From Plantago elongata (Eukaryota > Streptophyta > Magnoliopsida > Lamiales > Plantaginaceae): a DNA stretch of 30,011 bases. Each line of letters starts with the position of its first letter. Position 1 is the stretch's first letter. The notes under the pieces were generated by a model. It saw only the letters and a list, made by a program, of their open reading frames with translations, did not search any database and had not been told where the DNA came from. Below, in pieces: positions 1-11,762 of the stretch. The position numbers were made by a program, and so were the translations under genes. Location of the stretch: contig JAYMSP010001649.1 of assembly GCA_036897095.1 (NCBI GenBank), positions 1-30,011 on the forward strand. Direction: 5' to 3'.

Positions 1-136
1 TACTTTAATCACATACTTAATACATTATTTTGTCTGCTTTATCACTCTCTCTCATACTTTATTCACCTTTATTATAACTTTTATATTCGATCTTATAGGA
101 ATATGAAATCGGGACGAAGAGAGTATATACAATATA

Positions 137-393
137 CTGCCTCCGTCTCCAATTGAATGTCCTGCGGGGCGATACAAATTTTTTTATACAAGTAATTAAG
201 TAAATAATGTATGTTTATTGAAAGTAAAATAATAAAGATAAAAGTTATGGATCCATTCACATGTTTTAATGTAATTATTGCGTTATTTTGCTTAAAATAT
301 TGCTGGTGGGGATATAAAAAATATTAAATAAAAATGTAAAAGTGAATTTGGGACAACTCCAAACGAATTACAAAATATTTAATTTGGAATGGC
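137..393. mobile_element. Degenerate Stowaway-like MITE
   Basis: The left end reads CTGCCTCCGTCTCC and is followed by an AATTGAATGTCCTGCGGGG block, matching the better preserved element at 7190-7429 (CTCCCTCCGTCCC, then AATTCAAGTTCCTGCGGGA). The right end is much decayed, but its spacing matches the same family. TA dinucleotides flank both proposed ends (135-136 and 394-395), as expected for Tc1/mariner-type Stowaway insertion. It has no coding capacity. The left end is clear; the right end is inferred by aligning to the intronic copy. Confidence 0.5.
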
Positions 394-2540
394 TACTTCC
401 AAATAGAAAAATCATTTTTAATAGAGTATGAGCTAGAAAATATAATAATGCTAATAAAAGGCAAGAAAACAACGTAACACTTCATATATTGCAAATACAT
501 GCGAGCAATGTTTCCTTCGTCTTCATGCTTTGCACTTGACGTTTTTGTATGTAATGCAGGTCTTATTAGTTATACATGATTCTCTTTTTACGGTGGGTGG
601 GATCTATTGATAAAAATTAAAAAAAAGAAATAATGTTTGGTGGTTGCTAAATTCATTTGCCAAATGAGCAACCAGCAAACACAGGTTGCTCCATACAAAT
701 GGATTCTCCCCTTCATCTTAGACATCTCTTTTTTTTTTTAATTTAATTTTCTTTTATAACTTTTTATTATTCTTTGTGAAGAAAATAATATATATATATA
801 TTAAAATTCATGAAATAAAATTATCTTTAAATAAAGATCCATATCATTATATTTTCATACACTTGAAAATTCACTCTATTAACTACTTCATATTTCAATC
901 ACAAACATTTTTTATTCTCTCCGACGGATCCAAATGAGCCATTTTATCCACATAATTATCCTTGCATTTTTTTTATCTAAGTTATTTTTTTATATTATAT
1001 ATGATTATTATATTTAATTATATATATTATTTTACGATAATGGTAAAAATTATAATAATATTTTATTGAATTGGTTGGGGTCATGGATAAACTATAATTT
1101 GTTTGTTGTGACTGGGTTGGTTGGAAGGTTGAATATGTGTATGAGAGAGAAATTAATTGTTTATTTAGAAGGTTGGGTGGTTGGAGTGATTGCACGTTCA
1201 CGAATATTATTGATCTTAAGGTCGAAGTCATCTTGTTCAAGGGCGGATGCATACATTATAATTTGGGTGGACTAAGTTAAATTATAAATCTTTATAAATG
1301 ATTTGAACCCTTAACAAATTACAGAGAGGGTGAATTTGTATAAGACTGTATATACTTCACAAATTAAAATGAATGACTATTATCAAGGTTAGATTATTGA
1401 AAAAAATCCTGATTTTTATGTTAACAATGCAAGTTGATCCGGAGGAAGATGGGGAAGCTCGGGTGATATTCAGGAAGACGTTGACAGTTAAAAACAAGGC
1501 TACGAATCTGAGTCGGTTGCTGATTCATAGCAGTTATGTTTATTAGGCAAGAGTTTGTTTGCGAATGAAGATGTAATGGGTATGAGAACAGGTGGGCATG
1601 TTCCAGCAAAGCTGGTCGATACCATAGGTAAGAAGCATGATGTATGTCAAGATTAAGAACTGTAGGCAAAACAAAATCGATAGGTTATGTTATTCAAAAG
1701 TCGTGGTGTCAAATTGCATAGGAAAAAGGACTATAAATGGGGATGAAGATCGAGATGTTTACTTAGTGGATGAACTCTATAAACTAAACGTCTACATATT
1801 TTATTTGGAACAAATATATTTTCATTCCAATAGCCCATATGACAATTAAAAAGTATATTGATCCCAATTACAACAAGTTTCAAACCTCAAACAAACTATA
1901 AAAAAAATACAAGGGACACAACAAAGTACACTTGAGGTTGAGGATATCCAAATAGAATGTTGCAATAACTAGCTAGCTAACTAGGTATCCAACAGACATC
2001 TACCAACTACTCTTTGTACCACATGCAGACAAGACATTCATGTTTATACTAGTGTATTAAAGATTTGCTTATTCTCCTAGCCATCTAGACATCATAGATA
2101 AACTCATCGCACAAATCTGACAAAGTAACCAACCCCAAAGTAGTTAACATCAAACACCCAACGACCTGATCAACAATCCAAATTCTCCATACGATTCATA
2201 TTACTCACCCTGGACATTTACATCCACAAATTTCCAGGCTACACAAACGTTTATCCCGAAAAATCAATCGGTGGTTGCGAGGGTGAAAAGCACAAGAAAG
2301 AAGATAGCACATCCAAAAGCTTCTACAAAAGCGGCGTGAAGCTTGTACTTTCTTTTTTTTCGAGAGTGGAAGCTCTTATACTAATAAGACACTTCATGTG
2401 GGTACTGGGGGTCAGAATTTCTTCGAATATGTTCTTGAGTTCATTCGAGATGTGAGTAAAACTCAAATTGGAGAAGAATAATGAGTAGAGATCTGATAAT
2501 TGAGAAGAACAATAAAATTAACAAATTTATCCCATAAGGT
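394..2540. other. AT-rich intergenic sequence, no supported gene
   Basis: Mostly AT-rich DNA with short open frames that show no recognisable domain and no consistent splice pattern. The stretch around 1430-1650 is less AT-rich and may be an old gene or transposon fragment, but I recognise nothing in it. A short inverted repeat built on GGTTGCT lies around 641-690. Confidence 0.4.
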
Positions 2541-2587
2541 GTTGGGCAAGTAGAATGTTGTGCGGACCAGCGGAATGTATACCATAA

Positions 2588-2830
2588 ATGCTTGAAAAGA
2601 CAGTTTACTACGAGGCAGATGATGTCCGGTTATCGATCATTAACTTGTTTGTGAACTCATATGAGGAGGCCGCACGAGCTATTGGGAACAAGGGTGGTCA
2701 CAATAACGACAATGTCCTAAGGTACGCCAACACCGTATATGTACAAAAACATCCACAAATTGAGGAGTTCGACGTGCTTCATTATTGGGAACCTATGAGA
2801 GGGAGTACTCTGAATGGTAAACCAAAATGA
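2588..2830 (+). other. Unassigned coding-like stretch
   Basis: An 80-codon open frame starting at an ATG, with more balanced base composition than its surroundings and codons for many charged residues (for example EADDVRLSIINLFVNSYEEA). The upstream sequence from about 2540 is also less AT-rich, so this may be one piece of a larger decayed gene or transposon. I do not recognise a family. No promoter, splice sites or neighbouring exon could be assigned. It could be a chance frame; treat it as a candidate fragment only. Confidence 0.2.
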
Positions 2831-2932
2831 GCTATATGGGGCCTCATAATATAGAAGTTCCTAATTGTTAAGTGCACGATGATGTGCAAGAAAGTGTAGC
2901 AGGAGATATAATGAACAAAAAAGAAAAAAAGT

Positions 2933-2955
2933 GGGGGGGAGGGGGGGGTGGGGGG
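2933..2955 (+). repeat. G-rich tract, possible G-quadruplex
   Basis: Runs of 7, 8 and 6 guanines are separated by single A and T bases. The long runs could be divided to supply four G-tracts, so a quadruplex is possible. No gene is nearby to give it a function. Confidence 0.4.
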
Positions 2956-4678
2956 AAGCAAGCAATTATACGTAAGCGAAGACAATGATGTTGGTATTTA
3001 AGCAGTAGGGTCATACCACTATTCTCATATGTATATCTTAATCATGCAATTCCGGTCAATAACTGGAATGTTATATTGAAAAGAGGGAGGTAAATGAGAA
3101 GAAATTGGCAATGAATGCATAGAGCCCGAGTACTTGATATAAAGGTGTGCATAGAAGTTGGAGGACGTGAGGGTACTAGTTGAATCCCAAGCACGTATGG
3201 CCAAGACACAAGCAGATTTGGCCCATACACAAATGATGCAAATGCTCATAACTCTCCCTCAAATGGATCCCAGAAGCATGACAATTGAGACATTGAAATT
3301 CTAAGAGAGTCTGAGGCATAATTTAAACATATGAAGTGGCGATTTCCCTACTTAAAAAATTTAATGCTTGATTTGTGTATGTGTTTGCTTGTGTTTCATT
3401 TGCAAGACACTATGAACTGTGTGATTATCTTCATTTGCATTACATTATTTCAAACGTTTGTTGTTATAATATAATCGTGGTTTGAATAAATGCCTGTTTA
3501 ACTTTGTAATTTTATCTTAATTTCAATATTTATACTATTAAATCATAAAAAATTTATAATTCGGACCAAACCTAGTGCTCACACGAGTCCGCCTTACGAG
3601 AGACCCTTACATATTTGAGAGTCCTCAAATTTCTATGTAAAGACAAACATAGATAATTTGTCCAAAAATCTAGACAAACCCGCAATTGTTTTCTCGAGTT
3701 TTTTTTGCTCAGCCCATCAATGTTCATCCAAATTCACATATGTTGACTTTCACATCAAACTTTCTAGATTTTGTCATGAAATTATATATGTTTATCGTGA
3801 ATTTGTCAAAGTTTAGTATGTTGGCATTAGTAACAATATATTTACCCAATCAAAATACAATATTTAGAAAAATAAACATGAACTCTAATATCATTCGTTA
3901 ACTAATAAATTTCAATACATAAAGGAAGAAAATAATAATAATAAAAAAATAAAATTACAACATATGACATGTATTTTCGAAAACATTTAATACGTTTACA
4001 ACATAACTTTCTTCACACTTTTCACTTTGTCGAACTTCGAACTAATAAGTTAGCTGACAAAATTTGAGCTAAATAATAATTAAAATCATTTTTGAATTCA
4101 ATTTTTAATAATTCACACTCAATTCAGATCCATAAGAATATTGATATAGACAAATGTAAAATATATAGAGAGAAGTTTATTAGGCAATATTATATTAGGT
4201 GAATTAAGTCATATAATACTCTCTAATATGGTTTAACCGTGTTTCGTATGCCATATTTAAATTTGGGCCAATCCATATTTATATGTCAGGCCCGCATATA
4301 AAAGTGTATTGTAAATCTGGCTTCTGATACACGTAATAGTCAATACGCTTTTTTATTCGGTCTTTCTCTCCTCATCTTTTCAATTTGATGCGATTTCCTC
4401 CGTTGTTTGGCACAATTTAATGATATTCTTCTATCGATCTCACGCAAAATTCATGACATTTATGTATTAATCTCCAGTTCACATATACAAAAGCTCTAGC
4501 TTCTACCGTCAAATAAAATTCTTTGTTAATGAAGCAAAATCTGAACTAAAAAGAAAATTTTAAAGAGTCTAGCAATAATATTATGACTACGAAATGAAAA
4601 ATTGTTGTGACCGACTTTAAATTGGCTTTCTTCTTGTTGTTGTTGTCGTGATAGGACGCCACCATTTTACGCCTGTTG
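2956..4678. other. Upstream region of the NEMP gene
   Basis: No gene is supported here. The sequence is AT-rich with short chance frames. The last part is presumably the distal promoter of the gene starting at 4821. A TGGGCC element occurs near 4264; this hexamer is found in many plant housekeeping promoters, but its role here is untested. Confidence 0.35.
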
Positions 4679-4686
4679 TATAAATA
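4679..4686 (+). promoter_or_regulatory. TATA box of the NEMP-family gene
   Basis: TATAAATA followed by G lies about 140 bases upstream of the start codon at 4821. Plant transcription usually begins 25-35 bases downstream of the TATA box, which would put the transcript start near 4710-4720 and give a 5' leader of about 100 bases. No competing ATG is evident between there and 4821. Confidence 0.6.
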
Positions 4687-4723
4687 GTTAAGCCCTTTCA
4701 AATCAAAATCCAGGATAAACTAC

Positions 4724-4753
4724 CAAAATCAAAATCAAAATCAAAATCAAAAT
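4724..4753 (+). repeat. (CAAAAT)5 tandem repeat in the 5' leader
   Basis: Five uninterrupted copies of the hexamer CAAAAT lie between the predicted transcript start and the start codon of the NEMP-family gene, so they would be part of the mRNA leader. Copy number could vary between plants. Any effect on translation is unknown. Confidence 0.8.
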
Positions 4754-4820
4754 CGACTGATCTGCCTAGCTAATAGGCGCGCTTTGGTCTCCTCCTTGGT
4801 TCCCATTCCAAGGAGCGATA

Positions 4821-7800
4821 ATGGAGCTCTCTCTTCGCACTTGTCTCGCTCTGCTTCTCTACTCTCTCGCTTTCATCTCCTCTCACGCCACTGTCTTCAC
4901 TGGTAACTACTACTATTTCCTATCCTTTTTTCAATTACTTCACCCCTGTACTCTTTCACGATCTTACTTCACTATTAAGTTAGGTTAGGTTAGGGTTCCT
5001 CTTTTTCACCTTTTACTTCCTATTGCTCTCATCCTATTCACCCCTTTAGTATTTTTCGCTAACGATTTTAAAGCCCGGACATTTTCTCTTTATGGTTGTT
5101 GTTATTTAGTAGTTGCATTTGAAAATGATCTTATTGGGCAGTCGTGTTAACATGATCTAAAAGAGAGTATATGAGTTTTAGATTATTCTTTCAATGTGGT
5201 TCTTAGAGTTGGATCGCTATATTTACGGTGTTTGTGGCTTAATGCTCATTACATGGTATGAAGTACTGTTTCAGTAGGATACTTATTTTGCATTCAACTG
5301 TGGGAGTATGGTTGGTTGGTGACTTGGTGTGAATTAATGCTATAGCTTAGGGAACTGTATATGGCTAGTTGAGAAGTTATGAGTTCATTCAAGTGTGAGA
5401 CTAATACTACTTGGGGCATTGATTTGTAATACTCAACTTAACAATTATTGGGGAGTATGCTTTGGCTGCAAAGTTGAATTTAGATGAGACTGATGTTCAT
5501 CCAGGTTTTAGCTGCTTACGGGATTCTTGGAAATAAAAGGCTCCACAACTGTTTTGTTCCTGAATTAATTCCTGCCAAAGACATTTAGTCCCACGGTTTC
5601 TGCTTAATAATTTCTATAGGCGTTGTGTGCCAGCAGAAACAAATTTTGGATCTGGACTTACTAAGACACAACAGTCACTAGAGATTGCTCATGTCTTCAG
5701 AAAATTGTGTAGAAAATGCTATCCGTGTATTTAAAACGTACTGAAGTAGTGAAGTTGTGTTGTGTTTGGTGGGACATGCTTTCTTTGATTGTCTGGAACT
5801 CACAAGCAATAAATCTCTGTCTTGCATTGCATTTGGGTGTCTGTCAACATGGGCTAAAAATATGAACTAGTTGTTGAAGCAAACTGTGTCTAATAGGCCA
5901 AATTTCGTCGTTTCTGTGGTTTCGTTTACTGCTATTAAGTATTTCGTGCTGTGAAGTTTTTTCTAACATTTGCTCGTCCTTAAACTTCCAGGTGTTGATG
6001 TGGAAACGAATCAAGAAGTAAATATTACTCCCACTGTGGTCTTGGAGTCTGTTTTAATTGATAAACCTATTCGATGCGCACGAGTTAACGTATCTGGCTT
6101 ATCAAGACTCAAACTTGGAAGTTACTCTAGTGCACATAAGGTCACTCTGGTTCCTTCACATGAAATTCCCGAGAAATTTTACAAGAGGATCCAGATCTGT
6201 TTACATAAGTAAGTGAAAGAACTTTCTGTAGATCTGGTTTTCCTAATAATTGGACCCATAACCCTCTGCATCCTTATTTGCTGCAGCAATGCTTCAGTTG
6301 GGTCATGCCAGTGTGACAGCGATGACTGGGAAATTATCCACAATGGAATCTGGAGCTCTACTATGTCCCCGTATGGAAATAGATATATTGACGTGAAGTT
6401 TGTCGATAACCTGTCCGGTTCTGTAACTGTCAGCATAAATGAAGGTTGGACTCGTGACCATTTGATCATTTTATGTTAAACCTTCATCTACTTTAGAATC
6501 TTTTTCTTGCGTGCATGTGTAAGTTGGTTTTCACTCCCCCTCTCCACTATCTTGTTTTGTTCCTAACGACATATTGTGTTATCTTGGTTGTTTTGATGCC
6601 AGAGTTCCAGAGATGGCGACTATTTTGTCTGGTTTCTGGCTTGGTTTTATTGCTGCTGGCACCCATTGTTAGTGGCTGGGTTCCATTTTACTATAGCAGC
6701 TCAATGGCTATAGGAGTTTGCCTCGTCGTCTTGATCCTGCTGTTTCAGGTTATTTGAATTAATTTAATTGCTAAATCTAGAGTTCCAGGTTAATGCAGGC
6801 CTTGTTTCTTGATCTTGTTTATCAGTTTATCCAGTCTTGTCTGATCTCCAGTATGTCTTAGATCTGAAATGTTTTTTGCTAAAATATACTCCCTCCGGTC
6901 CATTAAAAACTTCATAGGAGGTTACTTTATCTAGTATTAAGGAAAAATAATAGAATAATTGTTTGTGTGGGGTATTATATTGGTAAAGTTGTAAGTGGAT
7001 GATAAAGTAAGAGAGAGATTTAATAAAATGATGATGGAGTAGGAAAGATATATAATAAAAAAATTAGTTAGTAGGATAAAAACTTTCCATTTATGGGTTA
7101 GTAAGTTTCTAACGTAACGTCAAAAAAGGAATGCTAGGAAGTTTTTAAAAGACCAGAAGGAAGGAGTATGTTTTTTGATAAAATATGTACTCCCTCCGTC
7201 CCTAATTCAAGTTCCTGCGGGACCGGGCACATGTTTTAACGCAATGTAATAAATTAATGTGGGTTTATTAAAAATATTAGTGGAAATAAAGTCGAGGAAG
7301 CTCGCATGGGCCAGTTTAGATTATTATAATGGGCTGTGGGGTTCAAATATTTCCAAATATAGAAACGGGAACTTGAATCAGGGACGGCCCAAAAAGGAAT
7401 ACGGGAAATTGAATTAGGGACGGAGGGAGTACTATCTATACAATGCTGAGGATGTTGCATATATATAATCTTTTTAGATTCCTGGATCTGCATGCAAGGT
7501 GTCCAAGGATTATTCCAACACTTCAATTAGTTTTGCGGTTTTCTTTTTGGTGATGAAAAAATAAGCAGTCAGTTTGAGTCCAGAATCGTCTCAGAGGTTA
7601 TATTATAAAATAGATGAGTTTCATAATTGGATTAACATAGAAGAGTTAATTGACTTGGAGCTTATACACTATTCACACACAGACATCCGAGATATATCTG
7701 TTGGATTCATTCTCAAAATGAACTTCTGGTCTCTAGTTCATTTTACAGTCTGTTTCCTGTTTGACTTGAACATCATATTCACTTATTCAGTATATTAACT

Positions 7801-10800
7801 GTCAGGTGGACTGTAAAGTTTATTAAGTCATTTAGTAGTTTATAATTCCCACTTTCAACCTGCAAAGAACTTTACATTTTTGTTTTGTGATTGTCTACAG
7901 GGAATGAAATTGTTGCCAACTGGCAGGAAAACTGCTCTGTACAGCGGCCTATATGGTCTAGCGGTCAGTCTCATTACAATAAATGTGCTCTATTATTAGG
8001 GAAGCTATATGCTTCATTTCTATATCCCTGGTTTGGTATTATGATATATATATAAATCTGATATCGACATACTGCATTGCATACCAGATTGGAGCTGGTT
8101 CCTTTCTGCTGAAACGGTTCTCCATGTTTGTCAATTCAATCCTTGTGAATTTTGGAATCAGCGAGGAGATGCACAATCCGGTGAGCTCATCTTATTGGTG
8201 TTGTTTTAGGGAGCATGCAGAAACACATGTTCCTCTTTCACATGGGCCAATTTTGGTCAAATTAGCCTAATTTGTCTATTTGTACCTCTACGAAATGAAA
8301 TATTGCCCTCATTCGGATTAACAATACATTTATGTTCCATTATATTTAATCCCTTCTAATTGTTGAATGATATGTTTCCCTTTCCAACAGAAGGGCATAT
8401 AAGCTGACTTAGTATTTGCTACTCATTCCTTTCTCTCAAAAGCTTCCCGTCTTTCTTTTCTTGTTGTTCCATTAGAAGCTTCCCATGTAAAAATGGAAAT
8501 ATATCACACAATTATTACAGTCACCACAGAAACATATTTACAACTTTGCTACCCCACCCGTTATTGTTTGTCCAAATAATACAACCATTCGTAATTATTT
8601 ATTACTAATTATTTAATAATACCCCAGTCACATTAATTTGTTCATTCTTTACTCAAATTATACTCCATTCACAGTATTTTTTATCCACTTCGCCTTAATA
8701 ATTGCATCCTCAAGCACAATGTAAATCTTTAGAGGGAATGGAGTACTGCTATACAAAAAGAAATTACTAATGAGTGTATAATGTGGGGCAATCGAAAATT
8801 GAAAACAAGCCTGTCTTTAGTCATGGAGGAGAATACTTTGTATCAGTAGGTTATGATACTTTTTTATGTTTCATAGTTTATCATTTCTTGATATTCTAAA
8901 TGAATGTGGCAAGATCATTGATGACAACTTTGAGATAAGTAGTTTCACATTTCAACTTGTGTTTCTTTTAATAGGTAAACCATTTTTTCGGAACTGGGAT
9001 GTATTACTTCTCTTGATTTTTTACTCATTTAGCCTTTTATCCATGTGTGAAAAGTGTAGTTCGATTTGGTCAATTTTGTCTACCATCGTCCCAATCCGTT
9101 AGACGACCACTTTAAAGGTACAACCCACGACACGGCAATTTTCAGAATTATATTTGGTCGACCTGCCTTCTATCTTCTCTGGGCAGATGCATATATTTAG
9201 GTCTGTGTGCATATGACAGTAGATGACTATATTTTACCTTTTCCTTTGTCTATCTCAAGTATTTTTTTTCACATCTCTTTCTTTCCGCAGGTACTTGTAT
9301 TCATTATTGTTGGAATTGTACTGGCTGGAGCTGGATTTGGTTATTGGCTTGTACGCAAATATGTTGTTACAGAAGATGGAACAGTGGAAGTTGGGATAGC
9401 CCAGTTTGTTAAATGGGCCATCCGGATAATTGCTGTGACATTTATCATCCAGGTTCCTTTCGTGCTTTTCTATTTTGGACAAAACAAATTTGGTTTTAGC
9501 ACTTTTGCATAGAAGACTCCTGTCCTGTATAGAAAGATGATGTTAGTCGAAGATGCACTGTGAAAGAATCCATTATGGCCTTGTTTTTTTTTTTTTTTTT
9601 TGATTTGCCATTATGGCCTTGTTTGTCATGCATTATTGTATCATGCTAGTATGGATTAGTTTTTACTCATGGTGTAACTTCTTCAAAACCCTGCTCAACT
9701 TAATCTATCTGGGTTACAGGCTTATGCCTTGTTGATATTATAATCTGTGCTTGTGTATGCACATGTATGTGTGTTGGAAATATTAGGTTACTAGTATCGA
9801 CTATGATTTTATGCATGTCTGCCTAATGGAAGTTCCTGTATGCAAGCCCATTTTCTATTTTCACTTTTACATTCTAATTAGTAATTACTAACGTTCACCT
9901 CGGACTTTTTCATCTTGTTTTGGCCTGTATATTTACATTTATAGTCTACTAGAGTATGAGTTTGTATACTGTACAGCTGGTAACTCTTGTTTGTATTCCA
10001 ATTTTCAGAGCTCTCTCGATACTCCTTTGGCCATGGCAGTTCTCATCTGTATTTTTGGGACTTACCATTCCTTTACTTCCATGTATCAGTCCCGACATCG
10101 GTAAGACCTTGTGGTTTGTGAGCTTATTACCTGGTCAACTCTTATGCTGCTTAGGCAGGTTATTTTAGATTTAAAAGTTTCTGAAATTAATTTGCACTTC
10201 TCATCTGAAGTGGTGAAACACTTGTTTGTTTTCCTGCCACGCTTGTTAGTGGGGCAATATTTCTTTTACTGCCACACTTTTCTTATCAACTATTTCTATT
10301 CCTTTCCTGGATAATGTAAAATATCTTTGTTTTTATGGTAGTCCATGGGGATGGAGCAATCGAAGGCTAAATAGTAAGAAGCGCACTGAATTCTTGAGTA
10401 GGTCTGGAGCAAAAAATTCGAGTGGCATGTTACGGAAAAGGACTGCCAGTCCACCCGCATGGGCCAACTCCCCCGTGAAAGGTACTTGTTAGCTTATATT
10501 ACTTAGCTTCCTTGATTCTGGGTTTTCTTCTAAAATTTTCTTGCTGCACATACATTTAAGTAGGAGCAAGTACCGACCACTGACTTCTTTAGGATAAATC
10601 CATAAATGGATTACTCAATATACTCGAACATTTTGTTTAATTCTGTTTGTTAAAAAAGTTCTATTAAACAACTTACCTTTCATTTATATCCATGTGTCTT
10701 TCACCTCTATCCTGATCTGCACGCGACAAGAAAATTTAGAAGGTGATTGCCAGAGCCTTCTAAAGCTATACCTGATTTTGGCTTTGTTTTCCTTTTCTGG

Positions 10801-11762
10801 CTTGGAAGCCCTGATACAACATTTCAGACGTGGCTTTTGGTTTCTGCTTGATGTTTTATAAGGTCATGATCTTTTAAAAGCTGCTGAAAGTGCTTCCAAA
10901 AGGCCAGACAAACATCCTACCTGTAGGAGTTCGTTAGACCATTTTTTTTAAGCTCACAGCAAACTGATTAGCTCAGTGGTGTATCAGTCCAAATAACTGA
11001 ATAAGTATTCATGTGTAAAAAGTCCTTGATATGTTGTGTTAGTTAGACCTTGGTAATTCCCAAAAGACAAAATAGAACTGGTATCAAACTCCAGCATAGT
11101 ATTCTATTATGGGAATCGGAATTGCACTGGAAGATATATGAGGGCATAGAACCCCCTGTTACTGTCATGGAGAAATAATAAGCACATAGGGTAACTGTAA
11201 GTCTGCAGCTCTGTGTGGAGGTTATTTATCCAGAAAGCCATAAATACATTCGTAAATTAGAATTACGGAAAGAAAAAGACACAACTCGGAGTAGTTTCTG
11301 GTAACCTTGTCTAGTTTTGTCTTACAGTATATCCATTCAACCTGGAGTGTTATTGTCAATTTTTTTTTGCCTGGTCCTTAACATAAGGTACTGATTTCCT
11401 TTATCTTCTCTCCAGGGATTATATCACCATCTAGGCGCAGAAATCTCAGATCACCACTCTCCAGTCAAGGACCTGCAGTGACTCCAGAAGATTACTACTC
11501 TACCTTTCACAACACACCTAACCGGAAGAAGTTCTCCGAGGAAGAATGGAAGGAGTTCACAGAAGAATCCACTAAGCATGCAATTGCAGAGTTGGCATCT
11601 TCTCCTGAGTTCACTAATTGGATAATCAAGAACCAAGACAAGATTCGACTTCATCCAGACGATACTTCTGAAGAATCAATCGGGAGCGGGTCTGATTCTT
11701 CGGCAGAAGATGTGGCCGAGAGTAGCAGTGGGAAAGGCTTAGCATGGCAGCGCCGCTGGTAG
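4821..11762 (+). CDS. PNET2: NEMP/TMEM194 (DUF2215) nuclear envelope membrane protein, 10 exons
   Basis: Exons: 4821-4902, 5992-6208, 6287-6444, 6603-6748, 7901-7963, 8088-8180, 9291-9452, 10009-10100, 10342-10481, 11416-11762. All introns are GT-AG and the exons sum to 1500 nt (499 residues plus stop). Residues 1-23 form a signal peptide. Residues 24-153 are a lumenal-type domain with a CQC motif. Membrane segments lie near 160-178, 185-201, 210-230, 254-274 and 295-325. The middle has GMKLLPTGRK and the loop WLVRKYVVTEDG. The tail is rich in basic and serine residues, then has TPNRKKFSEEEWKEFTEEST and an acidic/serine end. This order is that of the NEMP family; plant members (PNET2) sit in the inner nuclear membrane and affect nuclear organisation. 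Length fits the family. The ATG follows a good TATA box and starts the signal peptide. The family call is strong; the symbol is by homology from memory. Confidence 0.9.
6889..7166. mobile_element. Stowaway-like MITE in intron 4 of the NEMP gene
   Basis: Terminal inverted repeats begin CTCCCTCCGGTCC on the left and mirror a right end of GGACCAGAAGGAAGGAG-like sequence. A TA duplication flanks both ends (6887-6888 and 7167-7168). The 278-bp interior is AT-rich without coding capacity. The inner arms ATTAAAAACTT and AAGTTTTTAA are also mirrored. This fits a non-autonomous Tc1/mariner-derived element. Confidence 0.75.
7190..7429. mobile_element. Second Stowaway MITE in intron 4, different subfamily
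   Basis: A 240-bp element starts CTCCCTCCGTCCCTAATTC and ends GAATTAGGGACGGAGGGAG, so the terminal repeats pair almost perfectly over 19 bases. TA flanks both ends (7188-7189 and 7430-7431). Only about 23 bp separate it from the preceding MITE. It belongs to the same subfamily as the decayed copy at 137-393, and its near-perfect ends suggest a younger insertion than that copy. Confidence 0.85.
8422..8743. mobile_element. Stowaway-like MITE in intron 6 of the NEMP gene
   Basis: The left end CTCATTCCTTTCTCTCAAAAG pairs with the reverse complement of the right end (CTCCATTCCCTCTAAAG). TA lies outside both ends (8420-8421 and 8744-8745). The 322-bp interior is AT-rich and non-coding. The ends differ from those of the two intron 4 elements, so it is a separate subfamily. 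Several mismatches between the ends suggest an older insertion. Confidence 0.55.
9570..9624. repeat. 17-bp direct repeat around a short poly-T insertion (intron 7)
   Basis: CCATTATGGCCTTGTTT occurs at 9570-9586 and again, unchanged, at 9608-9624. Between them are only 21 bases: fifteen T followed by GATTTG. Read on the minus strand this is CAAATC followed by a poly-A tail. That is the arrangement expected of a severely 5'-truncated retrotransposed insert with its target-site duplication. It could also be a replication-slippage duplication. Confidence 0.6.

Noticed and set aside
6213-6479. An 88-codon plus-strand frame that begins with ATG
   Set aside because: The ATG lies in intron 2 of the NEMP gene and the true coding part is only exon 3 (6287-6444); the rest is intron.
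7254-7526. A 90-codon minus-strand frame
   Set aside because: It runs mostly through the second intron 4 MITE and has no domain; a chance frame in a transposon.
11451-11654. A 67-codon minus-strand frame
   Set aside because: It is antisense to the last exon of the NEMP gene, which fits the family tail.
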